Source of the DNA: Candidatus Devosia phytovorans
Lineage (GTDB): Bacteria; Pseudomonadota; Alphaproteobacteria; Rhizobiales; Devosiaceae
Direction of reading: 5' to 3'
NCBI GenBank assembly: GCA_029202405.1
Contig: CP119312.1
Coordinates: 1,741,001 to 1,805,000, forward strand
Length of the DNA stretch: 64,000 bases
The notes under the pieces were generated by a model. The model was given only the letters and a program-made list of their open reading frames with translations. It was not told the origin of the DNA and did no database searches. How positions within the stretch are numbered: the first letter of the stretch is position 1; each line of letters opens with the position of its first letter. Below are positions 17,196 through 26,052 of the stretch, piece after piece. The position numbers were made by a program, and so were the translations under genes.

Positions 17196-17350
17196 CGCTT
17201 GTCCTCCCAAAAGCTATGACATGCTAGTCTGCCGTTCGTGCGCGGCAAGTGGTGCGGCAATCCTGCCGGCTGTCGCCCCCGCAAGGCAATGCTGCCAGCA
17301 GAACGCCCGCCTCCTGTTGAAGGCGGGCGCCTGTCGATGCAGCGGGTCGG

Positions 17351-17527
17351 CTAAAGGTTACGCGTAAAGAACCAATGGGCGATCAGACCGATGCCCCAGG
17401 GAAAGATGACCCAGAGCACCCACCACGGTGGCCCGGTCATCACGTTGATAACGGTATTTACGGCAATTACGGCAATATACACAAAGGCGTGGATTTGTAG
17501 GCCCTTAGCAGTCGAAGACGCTGTCAT
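17351..17527 (-). CDS. 2TM-domain small membrane protein
   Basis: The 58-residue protein has two hydrophobic segments (HAFVYIAVIAVNTVINVM and WWVLWVIFPWGIGLIAHWF) joined by a short TGPP turn, which is the pattern of the 2TM family found alone or fused to histidine kinases. CTGGGGG precedes the ATG at 17527, and the frame upstream of that is not convincing. The function is unknown. Confidence 0.75.
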   Translation of the reverse strand: MTASSTAKGLQIHAFVYIAVIAVNTVINVMTGPPWWVLWVIFPWGIGLIAHWFFTRNL

Positions 17528-17682
17528 TGCAAACCCCCAGATGTGAATCCGGTGTCTGACGTCCGTCCCAGAAGCCAGATCAACCGGCAAGGATGCATTA
17601 TAGGCGTTGCAATCGCGCCAACAATTGCCTTTCTCTGCGGCTGTTGATTGCGTGGCCCCGGGCCATTTGCTATCTGCCTGCC

Positions 17683-19078
17683 ATGTCCACATCAGAACCC
17701 ATTCACATCATCGGCGGCGGTCTCGCCGGCTCCGAAGCCGCATGGCAGGCAGCCGAAGCCGGCGCCACGGTCATCGTCCACGAGATGCGCGGCCGTGCGC
17801 GAAACCGATGCGCATAGCACCGAGGGCTTCGCCGAGCTCGTCTGCTCCAACAGCTTCCGCTCCGACGACCACGAGCAGAATGCCGTTGGCCTGCTCCACG
17901 AGGAAATGCGGCGCCTGCAATTCGCTGATCATGCGCGCCGGCCGACGCAGCATCAGCTGCCCGCCGGCGGCGCTCTGGCGGTCGATCGCGACGGCCTTCT
18001 CCGACGACGTCACCGCGCGCCATCCACAGATCACCCCAATATCACGATCGATCGCGGCGAGGAGTCGCCGGCCTGGCCGCCCGAGGACTGGAACAATGTC
18101 ATCATCGCCACCGGCCCGCTGACCTCCCCTGCCCTGGCCGAGGCCATTCGTCGCTGACCGGCGAGGATTCGCTCGCCTTCTTCGACGCCATCGCCCCGAT
18201 CGTCCACAGGACAGATCGACATGGACATTGTCTGGGCCCAGTCGCGCTATGACAAGGCCGGCCCCGGCGGCACTGGCGCCGACTATCTCAACTGCCCGAT
18301 GGACCGGACCAGTACTATGCCTTCGTCGAGGCGCTGCTCGCCGCCGCCGCTGCACCGAGTTCAAGGAATGGGAGACACGTGCCCTATTTCGACGGCTGCC
18401 TGCCGATCGAGGTGATGGCCGAGCGCGGCCGCGAGACCCTGCGCTGCGGGCCCGATGAAGCCGGTCGGCCTGACCAATCCGCGCAACCCGACCGTCAAGG
18501 CCTATGCCATCGTCCAGCTGCGGCAGGACAACGCGCTGGGCACGCTGTGGAACATGGTCGGCTTCCAGACCAAGATGCGCTACGGCATCCAGGCCGACAT
18601 CTTCCGGATGATCCCGGGCCTGAGAACGCCAGTTCGCCCGGCTCGGCGGGCTGCATCGCAACACCTTCCTCAATTCGCCGAAGTGCTGCGGCCCGACCTC
18701 AAGCTCAAGGCCGATCCGCGCCTGCGCTTTGCCGGCCAGGTCACCGGGCGTCGAGGGCTATGTCGAGAGCGCCGCCTGCGGGCTGCATCGCCGGCCGTCA
18801 TGGCTGCTGCCGAAGCGCGGGCGCGAAACCTGCCCATGCCGCCGGCACGACGGCGTTGGGCGCCTTGGTTGCACCATATCACCGGTGGTCACATGGAAGC
18901 CGAAGGCTATAGCGGCGCCCGCAGCTTCCAGCCGATGAACGTCAATTTCGGCCTGTTCCCGGAAGTCACCATCACCAAGCCGGAAGGCGCCGGCCGCTGG
19001 CGCGGCACGGAAAAAACCCAGGCCAAGCGCCGGGCGATCACCTCGCGGGCATTGACGGATCTGGAGGCCTGGGGCTAA
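17683..19078 (+). pseudogene. trmFO: trmFO, multiply frameshifted (pseudogene or local sequence errors)
   Basis: Fragments in all three plus-strand frames together read as the folate-dependent tRNA m5U54 methyltransferase TrmFO. They include HIIGGGLAGSEAAWQAAEAG (FAD-binding turn) at the start, then GFAELVCSNSFRSDD, GGALAVDRD, IIATGPLTSPALAEAI, MDIVWAQSRYDKAGPGGTGA, GCLPIEVMAERGRETL, NPRNPTVKAYAIVQLRQDNA, and MEAEGYSGARSFQPMNVNFG near the end. I infer at least ten single-base indels, mostly extra bases that lengthen short C or G runs. Length and order of the segments are otherwise those of an intact gene of about 460 codons. Neighbouring genes are intact. The stop codon overlaps that of the convergent gene. 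As written it cannot make the enzyme. Confidence 0.9.
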
Positions 19079-19920
19079 CGCCCCCGACTTATCCCCCACC
19101 ACATCAGCCGTGTTATCTTGCGCCAGTCAGCTTCATCGCTGGCTGGCGCAAAGCTGTTGGCGCGACGGTTGAGCGCGGCAAGCTGGGGCTTGAGCAGGGC
19201 AATGGCGGCAAAGGCGGGTTTCAGTTTTGCAGGCAGCAGCGCAATGGCGCTTTCCGCCTTGCGCAGGTGCTCACCCGCCAGTTCGGCCAGCTGCCCGATC
19301 GCCTCATGCAGGCCTTCGCTCTCGGTGCGGGCAAAGATCTCGCCTTCGCGCACCCCGTTGGCCTCGAACACCGACCAGGGCAGCATGATGCGGCCCTGCG
19401 CCGCGACATAGCCAAAGGCGCGGAGATGGCCGATCAGCGCATGGGCGACACCAAGATGGCCGGCGGCGTCGCCAGCCTCGATCTGCTCGCCATCGTTGAG
19501 CACCATGGCGGCCAGCTGGTAGAGCGTCGAAACCGTCTCGCCAGCATAGCCCTCAAAACTCTGCAGGTCCGGCATCGGATCGTCATAAAGATCAAAGCGC
19601 CGCGCCCCGATCAGGCGCAACAGCGTGCCGGGGGGAATGTTGTAGCGGGCGATGGTCTCGAGCAAAGCATCGGCCACCGGGTTCTGCTGCACCATGCCAT
19701 GGCCTTCGCCTTCCAGCGCGTCATTCCACCATTGCAGGCGGATTTCGCCGGGCGCCGGATCGGAAACGCGTTCGCGGATGGAGGCGACATCGGCATTGAA
19801 GGCATAGAGCGCCGTCACCGCATCGCGCTGCGCGCCGGTCAGCACCAGCGTCGTCAGATAGCGCTCGCGGTCGCCCTGGCGCAGGGCCTCGGCGGCATGG
19901 GCAAAGCTGGCTTGGGCCAT
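19075..19920 (-). CDS. squalene/phytoene synthase-family protein, NDUFAF6-like
   Basis: The 281-residue protein has the trans-isoprenyl synthase fold. YAFNADVASIRERVSDP is a degenerate first Asp-rich motif, and RRFDLYDDPMPD and LGVAHALIGHLRAFGYVAAQGRIMLP follow. It lies in the branch that includes the human complex I assembly factor NDUFAF6, whose alphaproteobacterial relatives often sit beside secDF; catalytic isoprenoid activity is doubtful. It abuts the Mth938-like gene at 19921 with no gap, in an apparent operon with secDF and yajC. No other carotenoid or hopanoid gene is nearby. Confidence 0.85.
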   Translation of the reverse strand: MAQASFAHAAEALRQGDRERYLTTLVLTGAQRDAVTALYAFNADVASIRERVSDPAPGEIRLQWWNDALEGEGHGMVQQNPVADALLETIARYNIPPGTLLRLIGARRFDLYDDPMPDLQSFEGYAGETVSTLYQLAAMVLNDGEQIEAGDAAGHLGVAHALIGHLRAFGYVAAQGRIMLPWSVFEANGVREGEIFARTESEGLHEAIGQLAELAGEHLRKAESAIALLPAKLKPAFAAIALLKPQLAALNRRANSFAPASDEADWRKITRLMWWGISRGR

Positions 19921-20304
19921 TCAGCGAACCTTGTCGACGGCAATCAGGGCGGCAGCGACCGCCCGTTCCTCGGCCAGCAGCACATTATAGGTGCGGATGG
20001 CGCTGCCGGTATTGATCGCCTCGACGATGATCTTTCGCTCCCGCAGGGCTTCGCGCAAGTCCTTGGGGAAGGCCGCAATATCGGGGCCGAGGCCGATCAT
20101 CAGCACGTCGATCTGGTCGGCCACGGCGAAAATGGGCGCGAGGGTTTCCAGCGTGATCTCGGCCGGCGTCGTCACCGGCCAGGCCATCATGCCGCTCGGC
20201 AGGCAAAGCAGCCCGCCCTTGTGCGACATGCCGGCAAACCGGAACCCGCCATTGCCATAGGCGTCGATCCCGGTCTGCGTCGAAAAGCGCGGCGCCTCGG
20301 TCAA
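19921..20304 (-). CDS. Mth938-like domain protein, NDUFAF3 homologue
   Basis: The 127-residue protein matches the Mth938/DUF498 fold: GIDAYGNGGFRFAG, then CLPSGMMAWPV, IDVLMIGLGPDIAAFPKDLREALRE and EAINTGSAIRTYNVLLAEERAVAAALI. The human homologue NDUFAF3 is a respiratory complex I assembly factor, and conservation of this gene next to secDF in alphaproteobacteria is known. It sits 3 bp after secDF and directly before the NDUFAF6-like gene. The biochemical activity is unknown. Confidence 0.88.
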   Translation of the reverse strand: MTEAPRFSTQTGIDAYGNGGFRFAGMSHKGGLLCLPSGMMAWPVTTPAEITLETLAPIFAVADQIDVLMIGLGPDIAAFPKDLREALRERKIIVEAINTGSAIRTYNVLLAEERAVAAALIAVDKVR

Positions 20305-20307
20305 GGC

Positions 20308-22854
20308 CTAGACCGATGCGCCATCGGCGGCCTTGGCAACCGGCTTGTCCTCGTCAACCTTCTGCTTGAGGCCGAAGTTGATCAGGATCGGGCCGTTGAC
20401 GATGATCGACGAATACATGCCGACCAAGCACCCGAAGGTCATGGCGATGGTAAAGCTGCGGATGACTTCGCCACCCCAGATCACCAGCGGAATCAGCGCC
20501 AGGAACACGGTGAACTGAGTGATCGTCGTGCGCACGATGGTCTGGTTGATCGACAGGTCGATCAACTCCGGCAGCGGCATCTTGCGATGCTTGCGCAGGT
20601 TTTCGCGGATTCGATCCGACACGACCACGGTTTCGTTGAGACTGAGACCCACCAGCGTCAGCACGGCCGCAATGGAGGTCAGGTTGAATTCCAGCCCGGT
20701 TATCGAGAACAGCCCGATGGTCATGATGATGTCATGCGTCGTCGTGGTGACGGCAGCTAGGGCGAATTGCCACTCGAAGCGGAACCAGATGTAGATCAGG
20801 ATTGCCGCCAGGGCGATCACGACCGCAATGGTGCCCTTCCAGGCCAGTTCGCTCGACACCGTTCCACTCACCGCCTCGGTGCTGCGGACGGTGTAATTCT
20901 CTGTCGCCAGTGCTTCGGTGATCGAGCGCACGGCGACCTGGTCAGCGTCCTGGCCGCCCTCCTGAGCCTGCACGCGAACCAGTACGTCCTCGGGCGTACC
21001 AAAGCCCTGCACCTGGATTTCGCCCAGGTTGAGCCCATCGAGCACTTCACGCACCTGGCCGACATCGGCGGGGCCGCCGTCATGCTGGATGACAATGGCC
21101 GTGCCGCCGACAAAGTCGATGCCGAGGTTGAAGCCCTTGAAATAGGCCGAGCCGATCGAGCCAATGCTGGCAATGATCGAGAAGGCGATCACATAGCGCG
21201 AGATCTTCATGAACGGGATATTGGTCCCGTCCGGAACGAAGCGGAAATGCTGGATTTTCAGGGTCTTGGGACGGACGCGGCGATACCAGGTCTGAACCTG
21301 GAACGAGGTGACCGTGTAAGAGGTGAAGAGCGACGTCAGGATGCCGAGCGCCAGCGTCACGGCAAAGCCCTGCACCGGGCCCGAGCCCATGAAATAGAGC
21401 ACGATGGCCGCGATCAGCTGCGTCAGGTGCGAGTCGACGATCGTGCCCCAGGCGCGTTCGAAGCCGGCATTGATGGCCTGGATCGGCGATTTGCCGGCGC
21501 GCTGTTCTTCGCGCATGCGCTCATAGATCAGCACGTTGGCGTCCACGGCCATGCCGATGGTCAGGACGATACCGGCAATGCCCGGCAGGGTCAGCGTCGC
21601 GCCCAATGCCGCGAGCGCGGCAAAGATCAGCAGGATGTTGAGGATCAGCGAGACATTGGCAAAAACGCCCCACAGGCCATAGGCGGCCACCATGAAGGCG
21701 ACGACGAGGACGGCGGCGATGACGCCGGCAGTCAGGCCATGCTGGATCGAGTCGGCGCCAAGGCTGGCGTCGACGGTGCGTTCCTCGACAACGTCGAGCG
21801 AGGCCGGCAGCGCACCGGCGCGCAGCAGCACGGCGAGATCATTGGCCGTGGCCGTCGTGAAATTTCCGCTGATCTGGCCCGAGCCGCCGGTGATCGGCTG
21901 CTGGATGACCGGGGCGGTAATGACCTGGTTGTCGAGCACGATGGCAAAGCGCTGGCCGACGTTCTGGCCGGTGATCTGGCCGAAGGTGATGGCGCCGCGG
22001 GTGTCGAACTTGAAGCTGACCACGGGCATGGCGCGCTGCTGGTCATAGCTGGGCTGGGCGTCGACAAGCGACTCGCCGCCAAGAGCAATGTCTTCGTAGA
22101 GCAGCTCGCTGCCGCCGTCGTTGCTGGGCAGGATCATGGTGCCGGCCGGCAGGCCCTGGGCCTCGGCCTGGGCAGCGCTCATGCCGGGATAGACCATGTG
22201 GAAGGTCAGGCGCGCCGTCTGGGAAATGATGTCCTTGAGGCGTTCGCTGTCGCCGAAGCCGGGGACCTGCACCAGCACGCGATTGGTGCCCTGGCGCTGA
22301 ATGGAAGGTTCGGTCGTACCCAGTTCGTCGACGCGCTTGCGGATGACTTCGATGGACTGCGCGACAAGCGAGGACATGCGCTCGTTGACGCCGTCTTCGG
22401 TCAGGGTCACGGTCAGCTTGCCGTCGGGCGTTTCGCCAAATGCCAGCTCATTGGTGCCGCCGACGGCCATCATGGAATTGCTGATGGTGTTCTGCAAAGC
22501 CTCAATGGCGGTGCGGGCGGTTGCCTTCTGGCTGGGATCGGTCAGCTCGACCGTCAGCGTGCGGCTGTTCTGATCGGTGGTGATCAGGTTGCCGATGCCA
22601 TTCTGGTTGGCCAGCGTGTTGCGAACGTCGCGACGCAGCGTCTGCAGGCGTTCGGTGATGATGCCGTCTTCATTGACCTGGAGCAGCAGATGGGAGCCGC
22701 CCTGCAGGTCGAGGCCGAGAACCACAGTCTGCTTGGGCAGGAAACTGGGCCAGGATTCACGCAGCTCCGGCGACAGGAAACTGGGTACGGCAAAGAGCAC
22801 ACCCAGCACGGCGACGAGAGCGATGATGATGGAGCGGATCGGCGAAGACTGCAT
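20308..22854 (-). CDS. secDF: protein translocase subunit SecDF (fused SecD-SecF)
   Basis: The 848-residue protein is a SecD-SecF fusion. The SecD half (about residues 1-520) has an N-terminal helix, the large periplasmic P1 domain (VVLGLDLQGGSHLLLQV) and a helix bundle with IVLTIGMAVDANVLIYERMREE. The SecF half starts near residue 540 and includes GIDFVGGTAIVI and a second bundle with LVGLSLNETVVVSDRIREN. It uses the proton gradient to pull polypeptides out of SecYEG. It follows yajC by 63 bp, and the gap contains a strong hairpin at 22878-22899. Confidence 0.97.
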   Translation of the reverse strand: MQSSPIRSIIIALVAVLGVLFAVPSFLSPELRESWPSFLPKQTVVLGLDLQGGSHLLLQVNEDGIITERLQTLRRDVRNTLANQNGIGNLITTDQNSRTLTVELTDPSQKATARTAIEALQNTISNSMMAVGGTNELAFGETPDGKLTVTLTEDGVNERMSSLVAQSIEVIRKRVDELGTTEPSIQRQGTNRVLVQVPGFGDSERLKDIISQTARLTFHMVYPGMSAAQAEAQGLPAGTMILPSNDGGSELLYEDIALGGESLVDAQPSYDQQRAMPVVSFKFDTRGAITFGQITGQNVGQRFAIVLDNQVITAPVIQQPITGGSGQISGNFTTATANDLAVLLRAGALPASLDVVEERTVDASLGADSIQHGLTAGVIAAVLVVAFMVAAYGLWGVFANVSLILNILLIFAALAALGATLTLPGIAGIVLTIGMAVDANVLIYERMREEQRAGKSPIQAINAGFERAWGTIVDSHLTQLIAAIVLYFMGSGPVQGFAVTLALGILTSLFTSYTVTSFQVQTWYRRVRPKTLKIQHFRFVPDGTNIPFMKISRYVIAFSIIASIGSIGSAYFKGFNLGIDFVGGTAIVIQHDGGPADVGQVREVLDGLNLGEIQVQGFGTPEDVLVRVQAQEGGQDADQVAVRSITEALATENYTVRSTEAVSGTVSSELAWKGTIAVVIALAAILIYIWFRFEWQFALAAVTTTTHDIIMTIGLFSITGLEFNLTSIAAVLTLVGLSLNETVVVSDRIRENLRKHRKMPLPELIDLSINQTIVRTTITQFTVFLALIPLVIWGGEVIRSFTIAMTFGCLVGMYSSIIVNGPILINFGLKQKVDEDKPVAKAADGASV

Positions 22855-22877
22855 GAAGGTCGTCCTGAAAGCAGAAA

Positions 22878-22899
22878 ACCGGCGCTCGTGAGCGCCGGT
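22878..22899 (-). promoter_or_regulatory. intercistronic hairpin between yajC and secDF
   Basis: ACCGGCGCTC pairs perfectly with GAGCGCCGGT across a 2-base gap. There is no T-run, so it may act as an mRNA stability or partial attenuation element that sets the yajC to secDF ratio. Confidence 0.45.
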
Positions 22900-22917
22900 G
22901 AAAGGCAGGTGCTGCGC

Positions 22918-23271
22918 TTAGGCAGGCTTGTTGTCGTTGACCGGCTCGCCCTTGGAGCGGACATCCGCCACCATGCCGCGAACCAGCTTGACCTTGACGC
23001 CGGTGGCGATCTCGACTTCGAGGTCTTCACCGTCGACGGCCTTGGTGACCTTGCCGACGATGCCGCCGGTGCTGACCACGGTATCACCGCGCTTGATCGC
23101 GCCGAGCATGGCCTGCTGGGCCTTGAGGCGCTTCTGCTGCGGGCGGAAGATCAAGAACCAGAAAATTACGACCAGCAGCAGGATCGGCATCAGCTGGATG
23201 AAAATATCGGTCATGCCACCGGCGGGGGCGGCGGCACCGGCTGCCTGGGCATAAGCGGGCGTTACAAACAT
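22918..23271 (-). CDS. yajC: preprotein translocase subunit YajC
   Basis: The 117-residue protein has one hydrophobic helix (about residues 25-43, FIQLMPILLLVVIFWFLIF), followed directly by RPQQKRLKAQQAMLGAIKRGDTVV, the YajC signature. The N terminus (MFVTPAYAQAAGAAAPAGG) resembles a short leader, as in other alphaproteobacterial YajC proteins. It associates with SecDF in the holotranslocon. It is the first gene of a yajC-secDF-NDUFAF3-NDUFAF6 run and is divergent from the DUF815 ATPase. Confidence 0.95.
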   Translation of the reverse strand: MFVTPAYAQAAGAAAPAGGMTDIFIQLMPILLLVVIFWFLIFRPQQKRLKAQQAMLGAIKRGDTVVSTGGIVGKVTKAVDGEDLEVEIATGVKVKLVRGMVADVRSKGEPVNDNKPA

Positions 23272-23480
23272 GGGGCGAGGCTCCTATCGTTTCTTCTTTT
23301 GGCTTTTGGAGGGTCGGCGCCAGGGACCAGCATCAGTGTTAAGACGCTACTGGACGCATCTGGGGCTCGTAGCACTTGCACCCCGGTCAAAATCGGGCGG
23401 ACTATACATTTGCACCCTGTTGAATGCAAAGGCATTCAGGGGGTTACAAAACGACGCGCAGAGCACAGGAAATACTGACT

Positions 23481-24359
23481 TTGAAGAGCAAAGACTACCT
23501 CGCCGAAATCGCTGCTTCGCTGGGCGAAATCGCTCGTTCGCTCAATGCCTTGGCGCCGCAGGAATCGGGCGGGGAGTCAGTTCTGGGTCCGGAAGACGCC
23601 TATCATTGGGATGGTGATCGCGAAAAGCTGATCGCCGTGCCCCGCGTCGCCAGGGTCCCGCTGGCCATGCTCAAGGGGATCGACTCCGTGCAGGATATCC
23701 TGCTCAGGAACACCGAACAGTTTGCCCGCGGGCATGGGGCCAACAACGCTCTGCTCTGGGGCGCCCGCGGCATGGGCAAGTCCTCGCTGGTCAAGGCCAT
23801 CCACGGCGACATAGCGGCGCGGGGCGATGAAGGCTTCGAGCGGCTGGTGCTGATCGAGATCGCCCGCGAGGACCTTGAAACCCTCCCTGCCCTTATGCGC
23901 CGCATCGGCAGTCAAACCGCGCGCTTCATCGTCTTCTGCGATGACCTGAGCTTTGACACTGGCGAAACCAGCTACAAGTCGCTGAAAACCATTCTCGATG
24001 GCGGCCTCGAAGGCCGGCCGGAGAATGTGCTGTTTTACGCCACCTCCAACCGCCGCCACCTGATGCCGCGCGACATGATCGAGAACGAGCGTGCCACGGC
24101 GATCAATCCGGGTGAGGCGATCGAGGAAAAGGTGTCGCTGTCGGACCGGTTCGGCCTGTGGCTCGGCTTCCACAATTGCGACCAGCCGACCTTCCTCACC
24201 ATGGTGCGCACCTATGCCGACCATTATGGTCTCGATCTCGACGACGAGGCCCTGCGCGCCCGGGCGATAGAATGGTCCGCCACCCGTGGCGCCCGCTCCG
24301 GCCGCGTCGCGATCCAGCTGGTCCGGACGCTGGCGGGTGAATTGGGGAAAGCGGTTTAA
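23481..24359 (+). CDS. DUF815 AAA-type ATPase
   Basis: The protein of about 292 residues has a P-loop WGARGMGKSSLVKAIHG, a Walker B-like RFIVFCDDLSFD, and LLFYATSNRRHLMPRDMI as sensor region. This is the layout of the DUF815/YifB-adjacent AAA family, whose members are common beside yajC-secDF in alphaproteobacteria. The role is unknown. TTG at 23481 with AGGA upstream fits homologue-like starts (LKSKDYLAEIAASLGEIARSL); an in-frame codon at 23424 would add 19 residues. It ends just before a family A repeat. Confidence 0.85.
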   Translation: MKSKDYLAEIAASLGEIARSLNALAPQESGGESVLGPEDAYHWDGDREKLIAVPRVARVPLAMLKGIDSVQDILLRNTEQFARGHGANNALLWGARGMGKSSLVKAIHGDIAARGDEGFERLVLIEIAREDLETLPALMRRIGSQTARFIVFCDDLSFDTGETSYKSLKTILDGGLEGRPENVLFYATSNRRHLMPRDMIENERATAINPGEAIEEKVSLSDRFGLWLGFHNCDQPTFLTMVRTYADHYGLDLDDEALRARAIEWSATRGARSGRVAIQLVRTLAGELGKAV

Positions 24360-24396
24360 ACTCGTTCTGTTCTACGCCAGCGCCTCCACCCTCACG

Positions 24397-24532
24397 GTGT
24401 CACCCCGACCTTGAGCCGGGGCCCATCTCGAGGTGATGCCTCGGCCGCAAGGTGGCAGTGAAAACCCAGACCATCTAGCGGCAGTACACACATCTCAGGA
24501 TGGGTCCCGGCTCAAGGCCGGGATGACATCGA
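24397..24532. repeat. palindromic intergenic repeat, family A, copy 2
   Basis: This copy has the same inverted arms as the element at 10997-11133 (CCTTGAGCCGGGGCCCATCT on the left, GGATGGGTCCCGGCTCAAGG on the right) and the same central GCCGCAAGGTGG. The right arm matches copy 1 for about 38 consecutive bases. It lies between the convergent DUF815 and LytM genes. Confidence 0.85.
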
Positions 24533-24561
24533 ATTTGCGGAGCGCTCGCCGTTCCAAAACA

Positions 24562-24592
24562 AAAACCCCCGCTTTCGCGGGGGTTTTCAATT
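24562..24592. terminator. bidirectional Rho-independent terminator
   Basis: AAAACCCCCGC and GCGGGGGTTTT form a perfect GC stem with A/T flanks on both sides around a short loop. It can serve the lipoprotein gene on the minus strand and any read-through from the DUF815 gene on the plus strand. Confidence 0.8.
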
Positions 24593-24607
24593 TCAGATGC
24601 TCGGATC

Positions 24608-25909
24608 TCAGCTGGCCAGCAGCGGCACCGGGTCGACCGGCGTGGCGCCCTTGCGCAGTTCGAAGTGCAGCTGCGGCTTGGTCACCGAACCAGTCATGCC
24701 GGCAGCGCCGATCGAGTCGCCGCGATTGACCGTGGTCCCCTTGGCGACAGCCATCGACGACAGATGCGCATAGGCCGAAACATAGCCGTTCTGGTGGCGG
24801 ATCAGCACGAGATTGCCGTAGCCCTCGACGCCCGAGCCGACATAGATGACAGTGCCGGCTTCAGCAGCCTTGACGGTCGAGCCTTCGGGCACTTCGATAT
24901 TGATGCCGGTGCCCTTGGACGAAGCGAAATCGGTGATCACGCGGCCGCTGGCGGGCCAGCGGAACTTGTCACCGCCCGATGCCGCTGGCTGGGCCGCGGG
25001 AACCGCTGCCTGCTGGGCGGGCGCCGCGGGAGCAGCCTGTGCCGGCGCGGTTGGGGTCGGTGTGACCGCAGCCTGGGCCGGAGCGACGGGCGTTGCAGCC
25101 TGCAGCGCATTGGCCGACTGCGGCAGTGTCTGCTGGGCTGGAGCGGGTGCTGCCGACGGCGCGATGCTGGCAACCTGGGTGGCGGCCGGCGCCTTGGTGG
25201 CGAGCAGATCGGCACGACCCGGGATGATTATCGACTGGCCGACGACGATCTTGTCCGGCGAGGACAGGCCATTGGCCTGCACCAGCGACTGGGTCGTCAC
25301 CTCATAGCGGCGGGCGATCGTATAGAGCGATTCACCGCCAGCGATCGTGTGCTTGAACTGGCCAGCAGCGGCACTCGCGGCCGGCGCCGGGGTTGCAGCG
25401 GCCATGGCCGGCACGGAATTGTTGGTGGGCAGGCTTCCGAGCACGGCAGGCGATGGCATCGGAGCGGCGGAGGCGAGAGCGGGCTGTGCTTGCATGGCGG
25501 GCGTTCCCTGGGAAGCTTGGTTACTCAATACGGGAAGAGCTTGGGACTGGACGCCGGATGTCTGGATCGGCTGGTTCCAGGAATTCTGTGCGGGCTGGAT
25601 CAGCGGCTGGCTTGCCGGCTGATTCCACGCCTGCTGGGCGGGCGGACTGTTCCAGCCGGCACCACCACCAACATTGGCCGGCGGCATATACTGGTTCTCC
25701 GCGACCATGGTCTGCGGCGAACCGATGCTGGCTGGCATCTGCTGGTTAAAACTGGACGGAGAATTGGATGGCACCGAACTGGTCGTGGTTCCGTCCCCGA
25801 AGGTACGACTACCAAGACTCGAACATCCAGTAAGGGCCACGGCAGCAACCAAAAGGCCAGCCATTGCAACGGCACCTTTGGGCGCCCGACGGGTTAGGCG
25901 GATACTCAT
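24608..25909 (-). CDS. LysM/M23 (LytM) lipoprotein, NlpD-like
   Basis: The 433-residue protein begins with a lipoprotein signal peptide whose lipobox LTGC places the Cys near residue 29. A Pro/Gln/Ala-rich linker follows, then a LysM domain near residues 185-230 (HTIAGGESLYTIARRYEVTTQSLVQANGL), a second low-complexity linker, and a LytM domain in the last 120 residues. In LytM the HxH end is present (QLHFEL) and YAHLS is kept, but the first metal-binding H and D are replaced (GTGINIEV). It is therefore probably a non-catalytic amidase activator like NlpD or EnvC. It lies downstream of surE, as nlpD often does. Confidence 0.9.
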   Translation of the reverse strand: MSIRLTRRAPKGAVAMAGLLVAAVALTGCSSLGSRTFGDGTTTSSVPSNSPSSFNQQMPASIGSPQTMVAENQYMPPANVGGGAGWNSPPAQQAWNQPASQPLIQPAQNSWNQPIQTSGVQSQALPVLSNQASQGTPAMQAQPALASAAPMPSPAVLGSLPTNNSVPAMAAATPAPAASAAAGQFKHTIAGGESLYTIARRYEVTTQSLVQANGLSSPDKIVVGQSIIIPGRADLLATKAPAATQVASIAPSAAPAPAQQTLPQSANALQAATPVAPAQAAVTPTPTAPAQAAPAAPAQQAAVPAAQPAASGGDKFRWPASGRVITDFASSKGTGINIEVPEGSTVKAAEAGTVIYVGSGVEGYGNLVLIRHQNGYVSAYAHLSSMAVAKGTTVNRGDSIGAAGMTGSVTKPQLHFELRKGATPVDPVPLLAS

Positions 25910-26052
25910 CAGCTTACTCGTACACAGGTACTCAACACGAGTTTGAAACTAGGCGAGTAAGGTAAAGACGAGTTTAAAGTCGATGCGATTTGAGCAAATT
26001 CGGACGGATAAGATTCCGGATTGGGTAAGGTTAAGATCGGGGCACGGGCAGC

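Noticed and set aside
19075..19920. Carotenoid or hopanoid biosynthesis gene
   Set aside because: The Asp-rich motif is degenerate, the context is secDF and the NDUFAF3-like gene, and no other isoprenoid gene is nearby. The NDUFAF6-like assignment fits better.
20767..23478. Plus-strand open frame of 903 codons antisense to secDF and yajC
   Set aside because: It overlaps two strongly conserved genes entirely and has antisense composition without any recognisable domain or ribosome site.
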